A DNA stretch of 64,000 nt from Gp6-AA40 sp035647075 (GTDB lineage: Bacteria > Acidobacteriota > Vicinamibacteria > Vicinamibacterales > UBA2999), in contig DASROF010000112.1 in the NCBI GenBank assembly GCA_035647075.1, positions 21,421-85,420 on the forward strand, in the 5' to 3' direction. Every line of letters begins with the position of its first letter. The stretch's first letter is position 1. The translations under genes and the position numbers were made by a program. Under the pieces are notes generated by a model that searched no databases, was not told where the DNA came from, and worked only from the letters and a program-made list of their open reading frames with translations. Positions 48,346 to 55,771 of the stretch are shown here, piece after piece.

Positions 48346-48846
48346 ATGTCGTTCACCAGAACAGTCGGCACAACGGCCGTGGCCATCACCTGCCTTGTCG
48401 CCGTGGCAGGCGCAGGAACCATGTTCCGTCTGGAAATCGGTCCACCCATCGCGGCGGGCATTTCGAAGAGCAAGGACCTGAAGAAGACGGACGGCAAGAA
48501 GGCCGTTCTCGCGGTACGCGCTCTTGTCTGCGATGACCTGGCACACGTCCAGATTAGCGGCACCGCTGAAGGGCTCGTCAACGGAGCCCGGCAGTCTCTT
48601 CCACTCACATTGACCGAGGTCGACAGGGGTGAAGCGATCTATTTCATCGCGCAGCAGTGGCCGAATGAGGGCGCATGGGTGCTGCACCTCAAGGGGTCCT
48701 GCTCGAACCCGAAAGCCGAAGCCAGCACCCTGGTGGCGGTGAGCAAGGGTGCATTCATCCGCGAGAAGAGCGAAGTGCTTCGCGAACCGGCGACGAAGAA
48801 ACAGGTGGAGGACGCCGTCAAGGCAGTCGCCCGCTCACAGTCGTAG
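48346..48846 (+). CDS. Exported protein of unknown function in the ECF operon
   Basis: The 166-residue product has an N-terminal hydrophobic segment (TTAVAITCLVAVAGAGTMF), a beta-rich middle part with two cysteines (Cys about 62 and 118) and a helical charged C-terminus (REPATKKQVEDAVKAVAR). It is not clear whether the N-terminus is cleaved. GGAGGAG stands seven bases before the ATG, and the gene lies 18 bp after the anti-sigma gene, so it belongs to the ECF unit. A role in signalling to the FecR domain is possible but not shown. Confidence 0.75.
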   Translation: MSFTRTVGTTAVAITCLVAVAGAGTMFRLEIGPPIAAGISKSKDLKKTDGKKAVLAVRALVCDDLAHVQISGTAEGLVNGARQSLPLTLTEVDRGEAIYFIAQQWPNEGAWVLHLKGSCSNPKAEASTLVAVSKGAFIREKSEVLREPATKKQVEDAVKAVARSQS

Positions 48847-48869
48847 GTCGCAGCGCTTCGTCGTCGTCA

Positions 48870-48900
48870 GCACCCAGCGAAAGTTCACGTCGCTGGGTGC
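48870..48900. promoter_or_regulatory. Perfect 10-bp stem-loop between the ECF unit and the polysaccharide operon
   Basis: GCACCCAGCG (48870-48879) pairs with CGCTGGGTGC (48891-48900) around an 11-base loop. It begins 24 bases after the stop of the exported protein gene. No T-run follows, so it may be an imperfect terminator, an RNA stabiliser or an operator. Confidence 0.55.
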
Positions 48901-48961
48901 AGCCGCGTGCATGGCGATGCAGTGCTACACCGGTCCCGTTGCCGCAGTCCTGATCCTTTCT

Positions 48962-48987
48962 GTAACGACCATCCCTCCAGCAGTCGA
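48962..48987 (+). promoter_or_regulatory. Weak ECF-like promoter match before the receiver gene
   Basis: GTAAC (48962-48966) and GTCGA (48983-48987) are separated by 16 bases. This keeps the AAC and GTC cores of ECF promoters but not the full consensus. The implied start site lies next to the GTG at 49000. Confidence 0.25.
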
Positions 48988-48999
48988 TAAGCCAGCCAG

Positions 49000-49425
49000 G
49001 TGGCACACACATCAACGGCGGCGGCAACTGCGAACGCGACGGTCTCGACACTCCGCGACGTGCTCGTCATCGAGGACGATCCGGTCGTCTCGCGACTGGT
49101 CGAACACCTGCTGACCCGGCGCGGCTTCGCCGTGCACGTCGCCGCCGACGGCCTTCACGCCCAGTCCCTGCTCAAAACCCTGCCGCGACCGGCCGTCATC
49201 GTGATGGACGTGATGCTGCCCTACGTGGGCGGCTTCGAGCTGATCACTGAGATTCGTCAGACATCCGGCTGGGAACGCGTCCCTGTGATCATGCTGACTT
49301 CGAAGTCACAGGAACGCGACGTTCTGCGCGCATTCGACGCCGGCGTCAACGACTATGTGGTCAAACCATTCCGTCCCGAGGAGTTCGTAGCTCGCGTCCG
49401 ACGCCTGGCGGATGCGCGCGATTAG
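49000..49425 (+). CDS. Stand-alone response regulator receiver
   Basis: The 141-residue protein is a single CheY-like receiver. The phosphoacceptor is Asp70 in VIVMDVMLP; the acidic pair Asp26/Asp27 is in VIEDDP; Thr100 (MLTSK) and Lys122 (VVKPF) complete the site. There is no output domain, so it would act by protein contact or as a phosphate shuttle. The start is a GTG, fixed by an in-frame stop at 48988. The kinase encoded three genes downstream is its likely partner. Confidence 0.9.
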   Translation: MAHTSTAAATANATVSTLRDVLVIEDDPVVSRLVEHLLTRRGFAVHVAADGLHAQSLLKTLPRPAVIVMDVMLPYVGGFELITEIRQTSGWERVPVIMLTSKSQERDVLRAFDAGVNDYVVKPFRPEEFVARVRRLADARD

Positions 49426-49449
49426 GGCCACGCAGGGCGGCACACATCC

Positions 49450-50487
49450 ATGAGTCTTCAGCTCGTCACAGCGGCTGGTATCGTCATCGGCCTTCTGTAC
49501 CTCGTCGTGGTTCTGCAAATCTTCTTTGCCCGGCTCCGCAACCGGATCCGGACGAAGCGGCAGCTCGGCCTCGAACGTACATGGCTGCCAATTCTGGTGG
49601 CCGACACCACCGCCATACCCGAATCACTGCCACCCCTGCGCCAGCGCGATCTCATTCCGTTTCTGACCCTGTGGAACCAGTTGCAGGAGTCGTTCACCGG
49701 CGAGATTACCGGTCATCTCAACGAGGTAGCGCGTCGGATTGGCGCGGACGTTCAGGCGCGACGCATGCTCGATCAACGCAGCCTGCGTCGTCGGCTGCTG
49801 GCGGTCTCGACGCTGGGGCACCTCGGCGACCGCGGCGACCGGGACTCGTGGGCGGCGTTGGTTCGCCTGACGGCCGACAAGGACGGTCTCCTCTCTCTCG
49901 CTGCTGCGCGCGCGCTGACCCGAATCGATGCGACAGCCGCGATGCCGGTCATCCTGCCGCCTCTCAGCGAACGCGACGATTGGTCCAGAAACTACGCGCT
50001 CGCCATGCTGACCGATCTCGGGGTGGACGTCGTGTCGCGCCCGCTGACCGATGCAGCACTGCATTTTCCGATCGAGCGGGCGCCACGGCTGCTGCAGTAC
50101 TTCAACGTCGCCCACCTCGCGGACGCGATGCCGGTCGTTCGCACACTCATTGCCCGGACCAGCAATGTCGAATGCCTGGCGGCGTGTCTGCGATTGTTCG
50201 CCGATGTTGACGACCTCGATACCGTGCGCGACTACCTGCACCACCCGTCGTGGCAGGTGCGAGTGCAGGCGGTGAATGTGCTGGCGCGGCTTGGGCGCGA
50301 GGAGGACTACGCCTTCCTTCAACCGCTGCTGTGCGATTCGGAGTGGTGGGTGCGATACCGGACCGCGAAAGCCCTGTGTTCGTTGCCTGGCGTCGAAATG
50401 TCGCGCATCAGAGACTTGAGTCAGAAACATCGCGACGCGTTCGCCAGGGACATGCTGGTGCACGTACTGGCGGAGGCAGGGGCATGA
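49450..50487 (+). CDS. Membrane-anchored HEAT-repeat protein
   Basis: The 345-residue protein has one N-terminal membrane helix (LVTAAGIVIGLLYLVVVLQIFF), a basic stretch, and a cytosolic superhelix of HEAT-like repeats from about residue 110 to 330. Recurrent phrases are RRLLAVSTLGHLGDRGDRDSW, GLLSLAAARALTRI and WQVRVQAVNVLARLGREEDY. Such repeats are protein scaffolds. The stop overlaps the glycosyltransferase ATG by four bases, so a one-to-one complex with the synthase at the inner membrane is plausible. No enzymatic motif is seen. Confidence 0.87.
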   Translation: MSLQLVTAAGIVIGLLYLVVVLQIFFARLRNRIRTKRQLGLERTWLPILVADTTAIPESLPPLRQRDLIPFLTLWNQLQESFTGEITGHLNEVARRIGADVQARRMLDQRSLRRRLLAVSTLGHLGDRGDRDSWAALVRLTADKDGLLSLAAARALTRIDATAAMPVILPPLSERDDWSRNYALAMLTDLGVDVVSRPLTDAALHFPIERAPRLLQYFNVAHLADAMPVVRTLIARTSNVECLAACLRLFADVDDLDTVRDYLHHPSWQVRVQAVNVLARLGREEDYAFLQPLLCDSEWWVRYRTAKALCSLPGVEMSRIRDLSQKHRDAFARDMLVHVLAEAGA

Positions 50488-51926
50488 ACGTGGTAACCGT
50501 CGCCAATATCTTCGGGTGGGCGGCGCTCGCCTATCTGGTCGGCATCAATGCCGTATATCTCGTCCTCAACGTCGTCTCCTTCGTGGTCCTTCGGCGCCAT
50601 AAGCAGCGCGGGACGCTTGGTCCGCTCTCCACCCGGTTCTCGAGCCTCGAAGTGCCGGTGTCGCTGCTCATCCCCGCGTACAACGAGGAACACACGGTGG
50701 TGGCGACGGTGCGCTCGCTGCTGCAGCTCAATTATTCGCACTTCGAGATCGTGGTCATCAACGACGGCTCCAGCGATCGGACACTCAACCGCTTGAAGGA
50801 GGCGTTCGACCTGCAGGTCTTCCCCGAGGTCGTCCGGCGGCGGCTGGCGACCGAGCCGATCCGTGCTGTGTATCGCTCACCGATCTATCCGGAACTGAAG
50901 GTGATCGACAAACACAACGGCGGGAAGGCCGACGCCTTGAACGCGGGCATCAATACCGCGCAATACCCCCTCTACTGCGCCTTGGACGCCGACGGGGTCC
51001 TCCGACCCGACAGCTTGCAGAGCATCACGCGCCCGTTCCTGGATGACCCGCTCACGGTTGCAGCTGGAGGCATCATTCGCATCGCCAACGGCTGCGATGT
51101 CGTCAACGGCTGGCTGGTGCGTACGGGACTACCTCGTCGTCCGCTGCCGATGCTCCAGGTCGTCGAGTACTGCCGCGCGTTTCTGTTCGGGCGCCTGGGC
51201 TGGAACCCGGTCAACGGCCTGCTCGTCATCTCCGGCGCCTTCGGCGTGTTCCATAAGGAAACCGTCATCGAGGCCGGGGGGTATCGCCGCAACACCATCG
51301 GCGAGGACATGGAACTGGTCGTACGGCTCCACCGCTTTCTCGGGGGCGCGGGACGGCCGTACCGCATTGTCTTCGCACCGGAACCGGTGTGCTGGACAGA
51401 GGCGCCAGAGAGCATCGGGGCGCTTCGTACTCAGCGCATCCGATGGCAGCGCGGTCTCTGCGAAAGCCTCTGGCTGAACCGGCAACTGCTCTTCAGCCGT
51501 CGCGGAGGCTGGGCGGGATGGGTGGCGTTTCCATTCGCGCTTCTATTCGAGTGCCTCAGCCCCGTGGTCGAAGCACTGGGCTGGGTCTATTTCGGCGCGG
51601 GCTTTCTTGCTGGATTCGTAGGCTGGGGCTTCGCGCTGGCATTCCTCATCGTGAACATCGGGTTCGGCACTCTGCTCTCGGTCAGCTCGCTGCTGCTCGA
51701 CGAGATTTCGTATCACACGTATCCACGGTTTCGTCAGATTCTCGCGCTTCTGGTTGCCGCAACGGTCGAGAACCTCGGGTATCGCCAGATGACGGCCTAC
51801 TGGCGACTGGTCGGCCTCGTCCACTGGATCGCCGGCACCAAGGCCCACTGGGGCGACATGAAACGGACCGCCGAGTGGAGCAGCCCGCTGCCATCCCCGC
51901 AGGCATCGACGACAAACCGAACATGA
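50484..51926 (+). CDS. Family 2 membrane glycosyltransferase (processive polysaccharide synthase type)
   Basis: The 480-residue protein has an N-terminal membrane helix (about 8-35), a GT-A domain and three to four C-terminal helices (about 340-440). The active-site residues of processive synthases such as PgaC/BcsA are present: Asp94 in NDGSSD, Asp168/Asp170 in LDADG, the acid pair in GEDMEL (Glu274, Asp275) and Q317-R-I-R-W321. No PilZ domain is attached. The ATG at 50484 overlaps the HEAT gene and has GGAGG upstream; the longer open frame to 50250 is not supported. The polymer is unknown, possibly a beta-linked hexosamine glycan. Confidence 0.93.
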   Translation: MNVVTVANIFGWAALAYLVGINAVYLVLNVVSFVVLRRHKQRGTLGPLSTRFSSLEVPVSLLIPAYNEEHTVVATVRSLLQLNYSHFEIVVINDGSSDRTLNRLKEAFDLQVFPEVVRRRLATEPIRAVYRSPIYPELKVIDKHNGGKADALNAGINTAQYPLYCALDADGVLRPDSLQSITRPFLDDPLTVAAGGIIRIANGCDVVNGWLVRTGLPRRPLPMLQVVEYCRAFLFGRLGWNPVNGLLVISGAFGVFHKETVIEAGGYRRNTIGEDMELVVRLHRFLGGAGRPYRIVFAPEPVCWTEAPESIGALRTQRIRWQRGLCESLWLNRQLLFSRRGGWAGWVAFPFALLFECLSPVVEALGWVYFGAGFLAGFVGWGFALAFLIVNIGFGTLLSVSSLLLDEISYHTYPRFRQILALLVAATVENLGYRQMTAYWRLVGLVHWIAGTKAHWGDMKRTAEWSSPLPSPQASTTNRT

Positions 51927-53992
51927 CCACGAAGACGCGGACGCACGCGCGACGCGCCTTCCGACGTCACGACGCATCGCGCACCACGCCCCGGCGCAGC
52001 GGCACGCTCGCAGCGATTCGCGCGGAACGTGACCAGGCCCTGGAGCGCGCTCGTCGCACGTCGGAGTTCATCTCCCACGCGAGCCACGAGATCCGGACGC
52101 CGCTGCACGGCATCATGGGTTTCTCGACACTGCTGCTCGGCGCGGAGCTGTCGGACGAACAGCGGCGGCTGGCCAATTCGCTTCATGCGAGCATCGAATC
52201 GCTGCTCGCGGTCGTCAACGACGTACTCGATGTGTCGACGCTCGAGGCCGGCGCGATGCGACTGGAATCCGCCGGATTCAACCTGGTGGCGCTGGTCAGG
52301 GGCGTCGCGGACATGTTCAGCGAAACAGCCATGGCGAAGGGACTGGTCCTCCGCGTCGACACAGACGGCGTGAAACATACGACCGTGACGGGCGACCCTG
52401 GACGCATCCGTCAGATCCTGGCGAACTTCGTCTCCAACGCGGTGAAGTTCACCGATGAGGGCTCGGTGGTCATCCGTGCCGCGACTCGGGCGACAAGCAG
52501 CGGCACCGTCGACGTTCGCCTGGCGGTGAGTGACACAGGCCCCGGCGTTCCGCGTCACGCCCAGGCACGCCTCTTCCAGCCGTTCTCCCGGATCGACCGT
52601 CCGGCCGTCGCCTCCAAGCCAGGGACGGGCCTGGGTCTTTCAATCTCAAAGCAGCTCGTCGAACTGATGGGCGGAACGGTGAGCGTCTCCAGCCGTTCCC
52701 CTCGAGGCTCGATCTTCGCCTTCACGGTCAGTCTCAAAGAGGACACCCGCCCCATCGGACATCGTGCGCTCGAGCTGATCGAGACGGCGAAACTTCGTGT
52801 CTACGTCGCAGACGACGATTCCCGATCGCTGAGCGAGTTGCTGCTGTCGCTCGCGGTGACGGGTGTGGAAGTTGCTGCGAGCGGGTCGGCAGCAGGGTTA
52901 CCGGAAGCGCTGCGCACAGCACGGTCTGCCGGTCACTCGATCGACGTCGCGATCGTGGGCCACGTTCGTCTGCAGGGCGGCGACCTGGCCATCGCGAAAG
53001 CAATCAGGGCCGATCCCCGTTTGGCAGGCGTACCGCTGGTGCTGGCGCCGGTGTCCGGCGTTCGAGGTTACGCCCGCGACGTTCGCGAGGCGGGATATAG
53101 CGCGTACATTCCGAGACCGTTCCAGGGTGCCGAACTGCTCCAGTGCCTGCGGGCAGTGATGGTGCACGGTCACGACAGCGCCACGCTGGACGATCCGCTG
53201 ATCACGCGCCACAACGTTACCGACCAGCCGAACCTCCCGACAGGGCGCGTCCTTCTGGCTGACGATGATTCGGTGAGCCGCCATGTCACGCGCTTGCAGG
53301 TTGCGCGCCTCGGGTATCTCGTTGACGAAGTGGCCGGCGGAGCGGACGCGGTGGCGGCCGCGGCAACCGGCGCGTATCAGCTGATCCTGCTGGACTGCCA
53401 GATGCCGGGCATGGACGGCCTCGCAGCAGCTGCAGCGATCAGACGAGCGGAGCGAAACGGACGCCGTGCCTTCATCGCCGCGCTGACGGCAGACGTGAGC
53501 CGGGAACAGCGCGACCGCTGCCGCCAGGCTGGCATGGACGACTTCCTGGAGAAGCCGCTGCGGCTGCAACGGCTAGCCGAACTGCTCAATACCCACTTGC
53601 GGCGCGGCCCCGACACCACAGTGACCGACGCGCGCACCGCTGCACGCGACGCCGCTGTCGCGACCGGCCTGAATCTCCTCGCGGCCGACATCGGCCCTGA
53701 GAAGACGCTTGAACTCGTCCGCGAATACGTTGCCGGCGTGGATCTGGCGATCGAACGTCTATCGCACCTCGACCTCGTGGACGCCTCCGTCTTGCGCAGC
53801 GTCGCGCATCGGCTCCTCGGCGGCGCCCGCATCCTTGGACTCGTCCGCTTTGAGCGCATCTGGGCCGCGCTCTCCGACGGTCCGGAAGGCGCTGAGCCCA
53901 GCATGCCGCCGATGGCCATTCACGAATTGCGCGACGCCTCTGCGGAACTTGCCACCTGGATCGATTCGCACCAAAGGAAGCAGCATGCCTAA
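51923..53992 (+). CDS. Sensorless hybrid histidine kinase (HisKA-HATPase-REC-REC-HPt)
   Basis: The 689-residue protein has no membrane helix and only about 45 residues before the H-box, so no sensor domain. The H-box SHASHEIRTPLHG has His55; the ATPase part shows ILANFVSNAVKFTDEG, DTGPGVP and GTGLGLSISKQL. The first receiver (about 290-412) is degenerate: Gly346 replaces the phospho-Asp and Arg398 the Lys. The second receiver (about 441-558) is intact with Asp491 in LLDCQMPGMDG and Lys544. A C-terminal HPt has His629 in VAHRLLGGA. The ATG overlaps the synthase stop. It probably takes its input from a partner protein. Confidence 0.93.
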   Translation: MTTKTRTHARRAFRRHDASRTTPRRSGTLAAIRAERDQALERARRTSEFISHASHEIRTPLHGIMGFSTLLLGAELSDEQRRLANSLHASIESLLAVVNDVLDVSTLEAGAMRLESAGFNLVALVRGVADMFSETAMAKGLVLRVDTDGVKHTTVTGDPGRIRQILANFVSNAVKFTDEGSVVIRAATRATSSGTVDVRLAVSDTGPGVPRHAQARLFQPFSRIDRPAVASKPGTGLGLSISKQLVELMGGTVSVSSRSPRGSIFAFTVSLKEDTRPIGHRALELIETAKLRVYVADDDSRSLSELLLSLAVTGVEVAASGSAAGLPEALRTARSAGHSIDVAIVGHVRLQGGDLAIAKAIRADPRLAGVPLVLAPVSGVRGYARDVREAGYSAYIPRPFQGAELLQCLRAVMVHGHDSATLDDPLITRHNVTDQPNLPTGRVLLADDDSVSRHVTRLQVARLGYLVDEVAGGADAVAAAATGAYQLILLDCQMPGMDGLAAAAAIRRAERNGRRAFIAALTADVSREQRDRCRQAGMDDFLEKPLRLQRLAELLNTHLRRGPDTTVTDARTAARDAAVATGLNLLAADIGPEKTLELVREYVAGVDLAIERLSHLDLVDASVLRSVAHRLLGGARILGLVRFERIWAALSDGPEGAEPSMPPMAIHELRDASAELATWIDSHQRKQHA

Positions 53993-55094
53993 ACGCCTCA
54001 TCATCGCCGCCGCGCTGATCCTCATGGCTGGAGCAGCGTCGGCCCAGGACAACGTCATTTCAACCGCGCGCGCCGCCTACGCCGCCGGACAACGACCGCA
54101 GGCATTGGCTATGCTGGCGAGCCATGTCGCTGCCACACCGCGCGACGTGGACGCCCGGCTGGTGTACGGCCTGATGCTCTCGTGGGACCGACGTTATGAC
54201 GAAGCCCGCTCGGAACTGCAGCAGGTCCTGATCCAGACGCCCGATTACAGAGACGCGCGGGTCGCGCTGATGAACGTCGAATGGTGGTCCGGCCATACAT
54301 CGTCAGCCAGCGACCTGGCCACGCAGATCCTGACGCGCGATCCGGGCGACCCGCAGGCCCGTCTGATGCGCCAGCGGCTCGATGCGCAGACACGGCCGTG
54401 GCAGGTCAAGACCGGTTACTCACTCGACTCCTTCAATGACGGCGGCGACCCGTGGCATGAGTTCGAGATCTCCGTCGGGCGCGAGACGTCACGAGGCAGC
54501 GTCTTTGTAAGAGGTACGAACGCGGCGCGCTTCGGTTACCGCGATCAGCTCGTGGAGGTCGAGGCGTACCCGAGCTTGCGGGCCGGCACGTACGCCTTCA
54601 TCAGCGTGGGCGCGGCTACCCGCCGCGACCTCTTCCCGGACTACCGCGCCGCCTTCGACCTGTATCAGAGCGTCGGACACGGCCTCGAGTTGTCGGGCGG
54701 CTATCGGCGGCTCCAGTTCTCGGCGCCCGTTTCGATCTATGTGGGCACCGCAACCAAGTACGTGCATCAATGGGCACTGATGGAGCGCGTCTTCTTCGTG
54801 CCCGGAGACGAGTCAGACTCGTGGTCGTTTCATACGGAATCGCGGCGGTATCTCGGCAGCATGGGTACGAGCTACGTCGCGGCCACGTACAGCCACGGGT
54901 TCAATCGTGAGGAGCCGCGCGGCGTGGGGGACTCGATTCAACTGCGATCGAACACGGTCCGTGGGCAGGCCAGCCTCGATGTGTCCGCACGGACACGCGT
55001 CCAGTTCACCGTGAGCACCAGTCGTCAGGAGCGAGCGCTCAGGACGCCGCTGTGGCAGACGACGGTCACTGCCTCCACGGCCTACAAATTCTGA
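53985..55094 (+). CDS. TPR plus YaiO-type outer-membrane beta-barrel protein
   Basis: The 369-residue product has a signal peptide (ending GAASA|QD), three TPR-like helix pairs (about 22-130; PRDVDARLVYGLMLSWDRRYDEA, DARVALMNVEWWSG) and a beta-barrel from about 135 to the terminal Phe (STAYKF). This is the YaiO-family layout: periplasmic TPRs feeding an outer-membrane pore, as in the export parts PgaA and BcsC. It overlaps the end of the kinase gene by 8 bp. It is the likely exit channel for the product of the upstream synthase. Confidence 0.88.
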   Translation: MPKRLIIAAALILMAGAASAQDNVISTARAAYAAGQRPQALAMLASHVAATPRDVDARLVYGLMLSWDRRYDEARSELQQVLIQTPDYRDARVALMNVEWWSGHTSSASDLATQILTRDPGDPQARLMRQRLDAQTRPWQVKTGYSLDSFNDGGDPWHEFEISVGRETSRGSVFVRGTNAARFGYRDQLVEVEAYPSLRAGTYAFISVGAATRRDLFPDYRAAFDLYQSVGHGLELSGGYRRLQFSAPVSIYVGTATKYVHQWALMERVFFVPGDESDSWSFHTESRRYLGSMGTSYVAATYSHGFNREEPRGVGDSIQLRSNTVRGQASLDVSARTRVQFTVSTSRQERALRTPLWQTTVTASTAYKF

Positions 55095-55771
55095 TGCGCG
55101 GCCCGCTGGCTCGACTCGCGGTTGGCATCGTCCTCCTCGGGACCTATTACCTGACGCTTTTCGGTCTCGGCACTGCCACGCCAGCCGCTGCACCACTTGT
55201 CGATCCGGCCATCAGCCGGGATATCGAGTCCAGCCAGAAGGCCTTCTCGGCGCGGCAGTACGGCGACGCGCTGGAACCGACGAAACGCCTCACCGAACGA
55301 CTGCCATCGCAAGCGATCTACTTCGATCGGTTAGCCCGCATTCAACACGAGCTCGGGCGATTTCATGAAGAAGCACTTGCGTGGGAAGGCGTGTTTCGCG
55401 CGTCGCCGACGCCGGTCGATGCCTGCCCGATGATCGCCAGCGCGTACGACCGAAGCAGCGACAGCGGCCGGGCGCTCGACGCGTACGAGCGCTGTGCAGC
55501 CGCAGAACCGCAGAACCCGGACCTTCTCCTGTTTCTGGGTCGGGCCTACAACGCTGCGAACCGTGCCGAGGATGCGCAACGAGTGCTCGACCAGGCGCTC
55601 GCCATATCACCGGACTACCCGGACGTCCATCTCCTGCTTGGCATTCGCAATTTTGCCGACGGAAACCTGAGGGCCGCGCGCGACAGGTTCGAGCGCTTCC
55701 TTACGCTCGCGCCGGATCGTCGCGACGAGGTGGCCGTGTGGATCGAACGCACGCGTCAGGTTCCCCAATGA
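55094..55771 (+). CDS. Membrane-anchored TPR protein
   Basis: The 225-residue product has one N-terminal membrane helix (LARLAVGIVLLGTYYLTLFGLG) and a periplasmic part made of about four TPRs (residues 50-215; NPDLLLFLGRAYNAANRAEDAQRVLDQAL, YPDVHLLLGIRNFADGNLRAARDRFERFL). The ATG shares one base with the preceding stop (TGATG), and the stop overlaps the next ATG by four bases. It probably bridges inner-membrane enzymes and the outer-membrane barrel. Confidence 0.87.
   Translation: MRGPLARLAVGIVLLGTYYLTLFGLGTATPAAAPLVDPAISRDIESSQKAFSARQYGDALEPTKRLTERLPSQAIYFDRLARIQHELGRFHEEALAWEGVFRASPTPVDACPMIASAYDRSSDSGRALDAYERCAAAEPQNPDLLLFLGRAYNAANRAEDAQRVLDQALAISPDYPDVHLLLGIRNFADGNLRAARDRFERFLTLAPDRRDEVAVWIERTRQVPQ

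Noticed and set aside
48962..48987. Firm ECF promoter for the receiver gene
   Set aside because: Only the AAC and GTC cores match; kept as a weak feature rather than a claim.
50250..50483. Upstream extension of the glycosyltransferase frame
   Set aside because: It runs inside the HEAT gene, has no homology, and the ATG at 50484 has a good ribosome-binding site and a 4-base overlap.
51389..51922. Upstream extension of the hybrid kinase frame
   Set aside because: It would overlay the glycosyltransferase; the extension is Arg/Gly-rich, with no sensor fold. The ATG at 51923 fits the overlap pattern.
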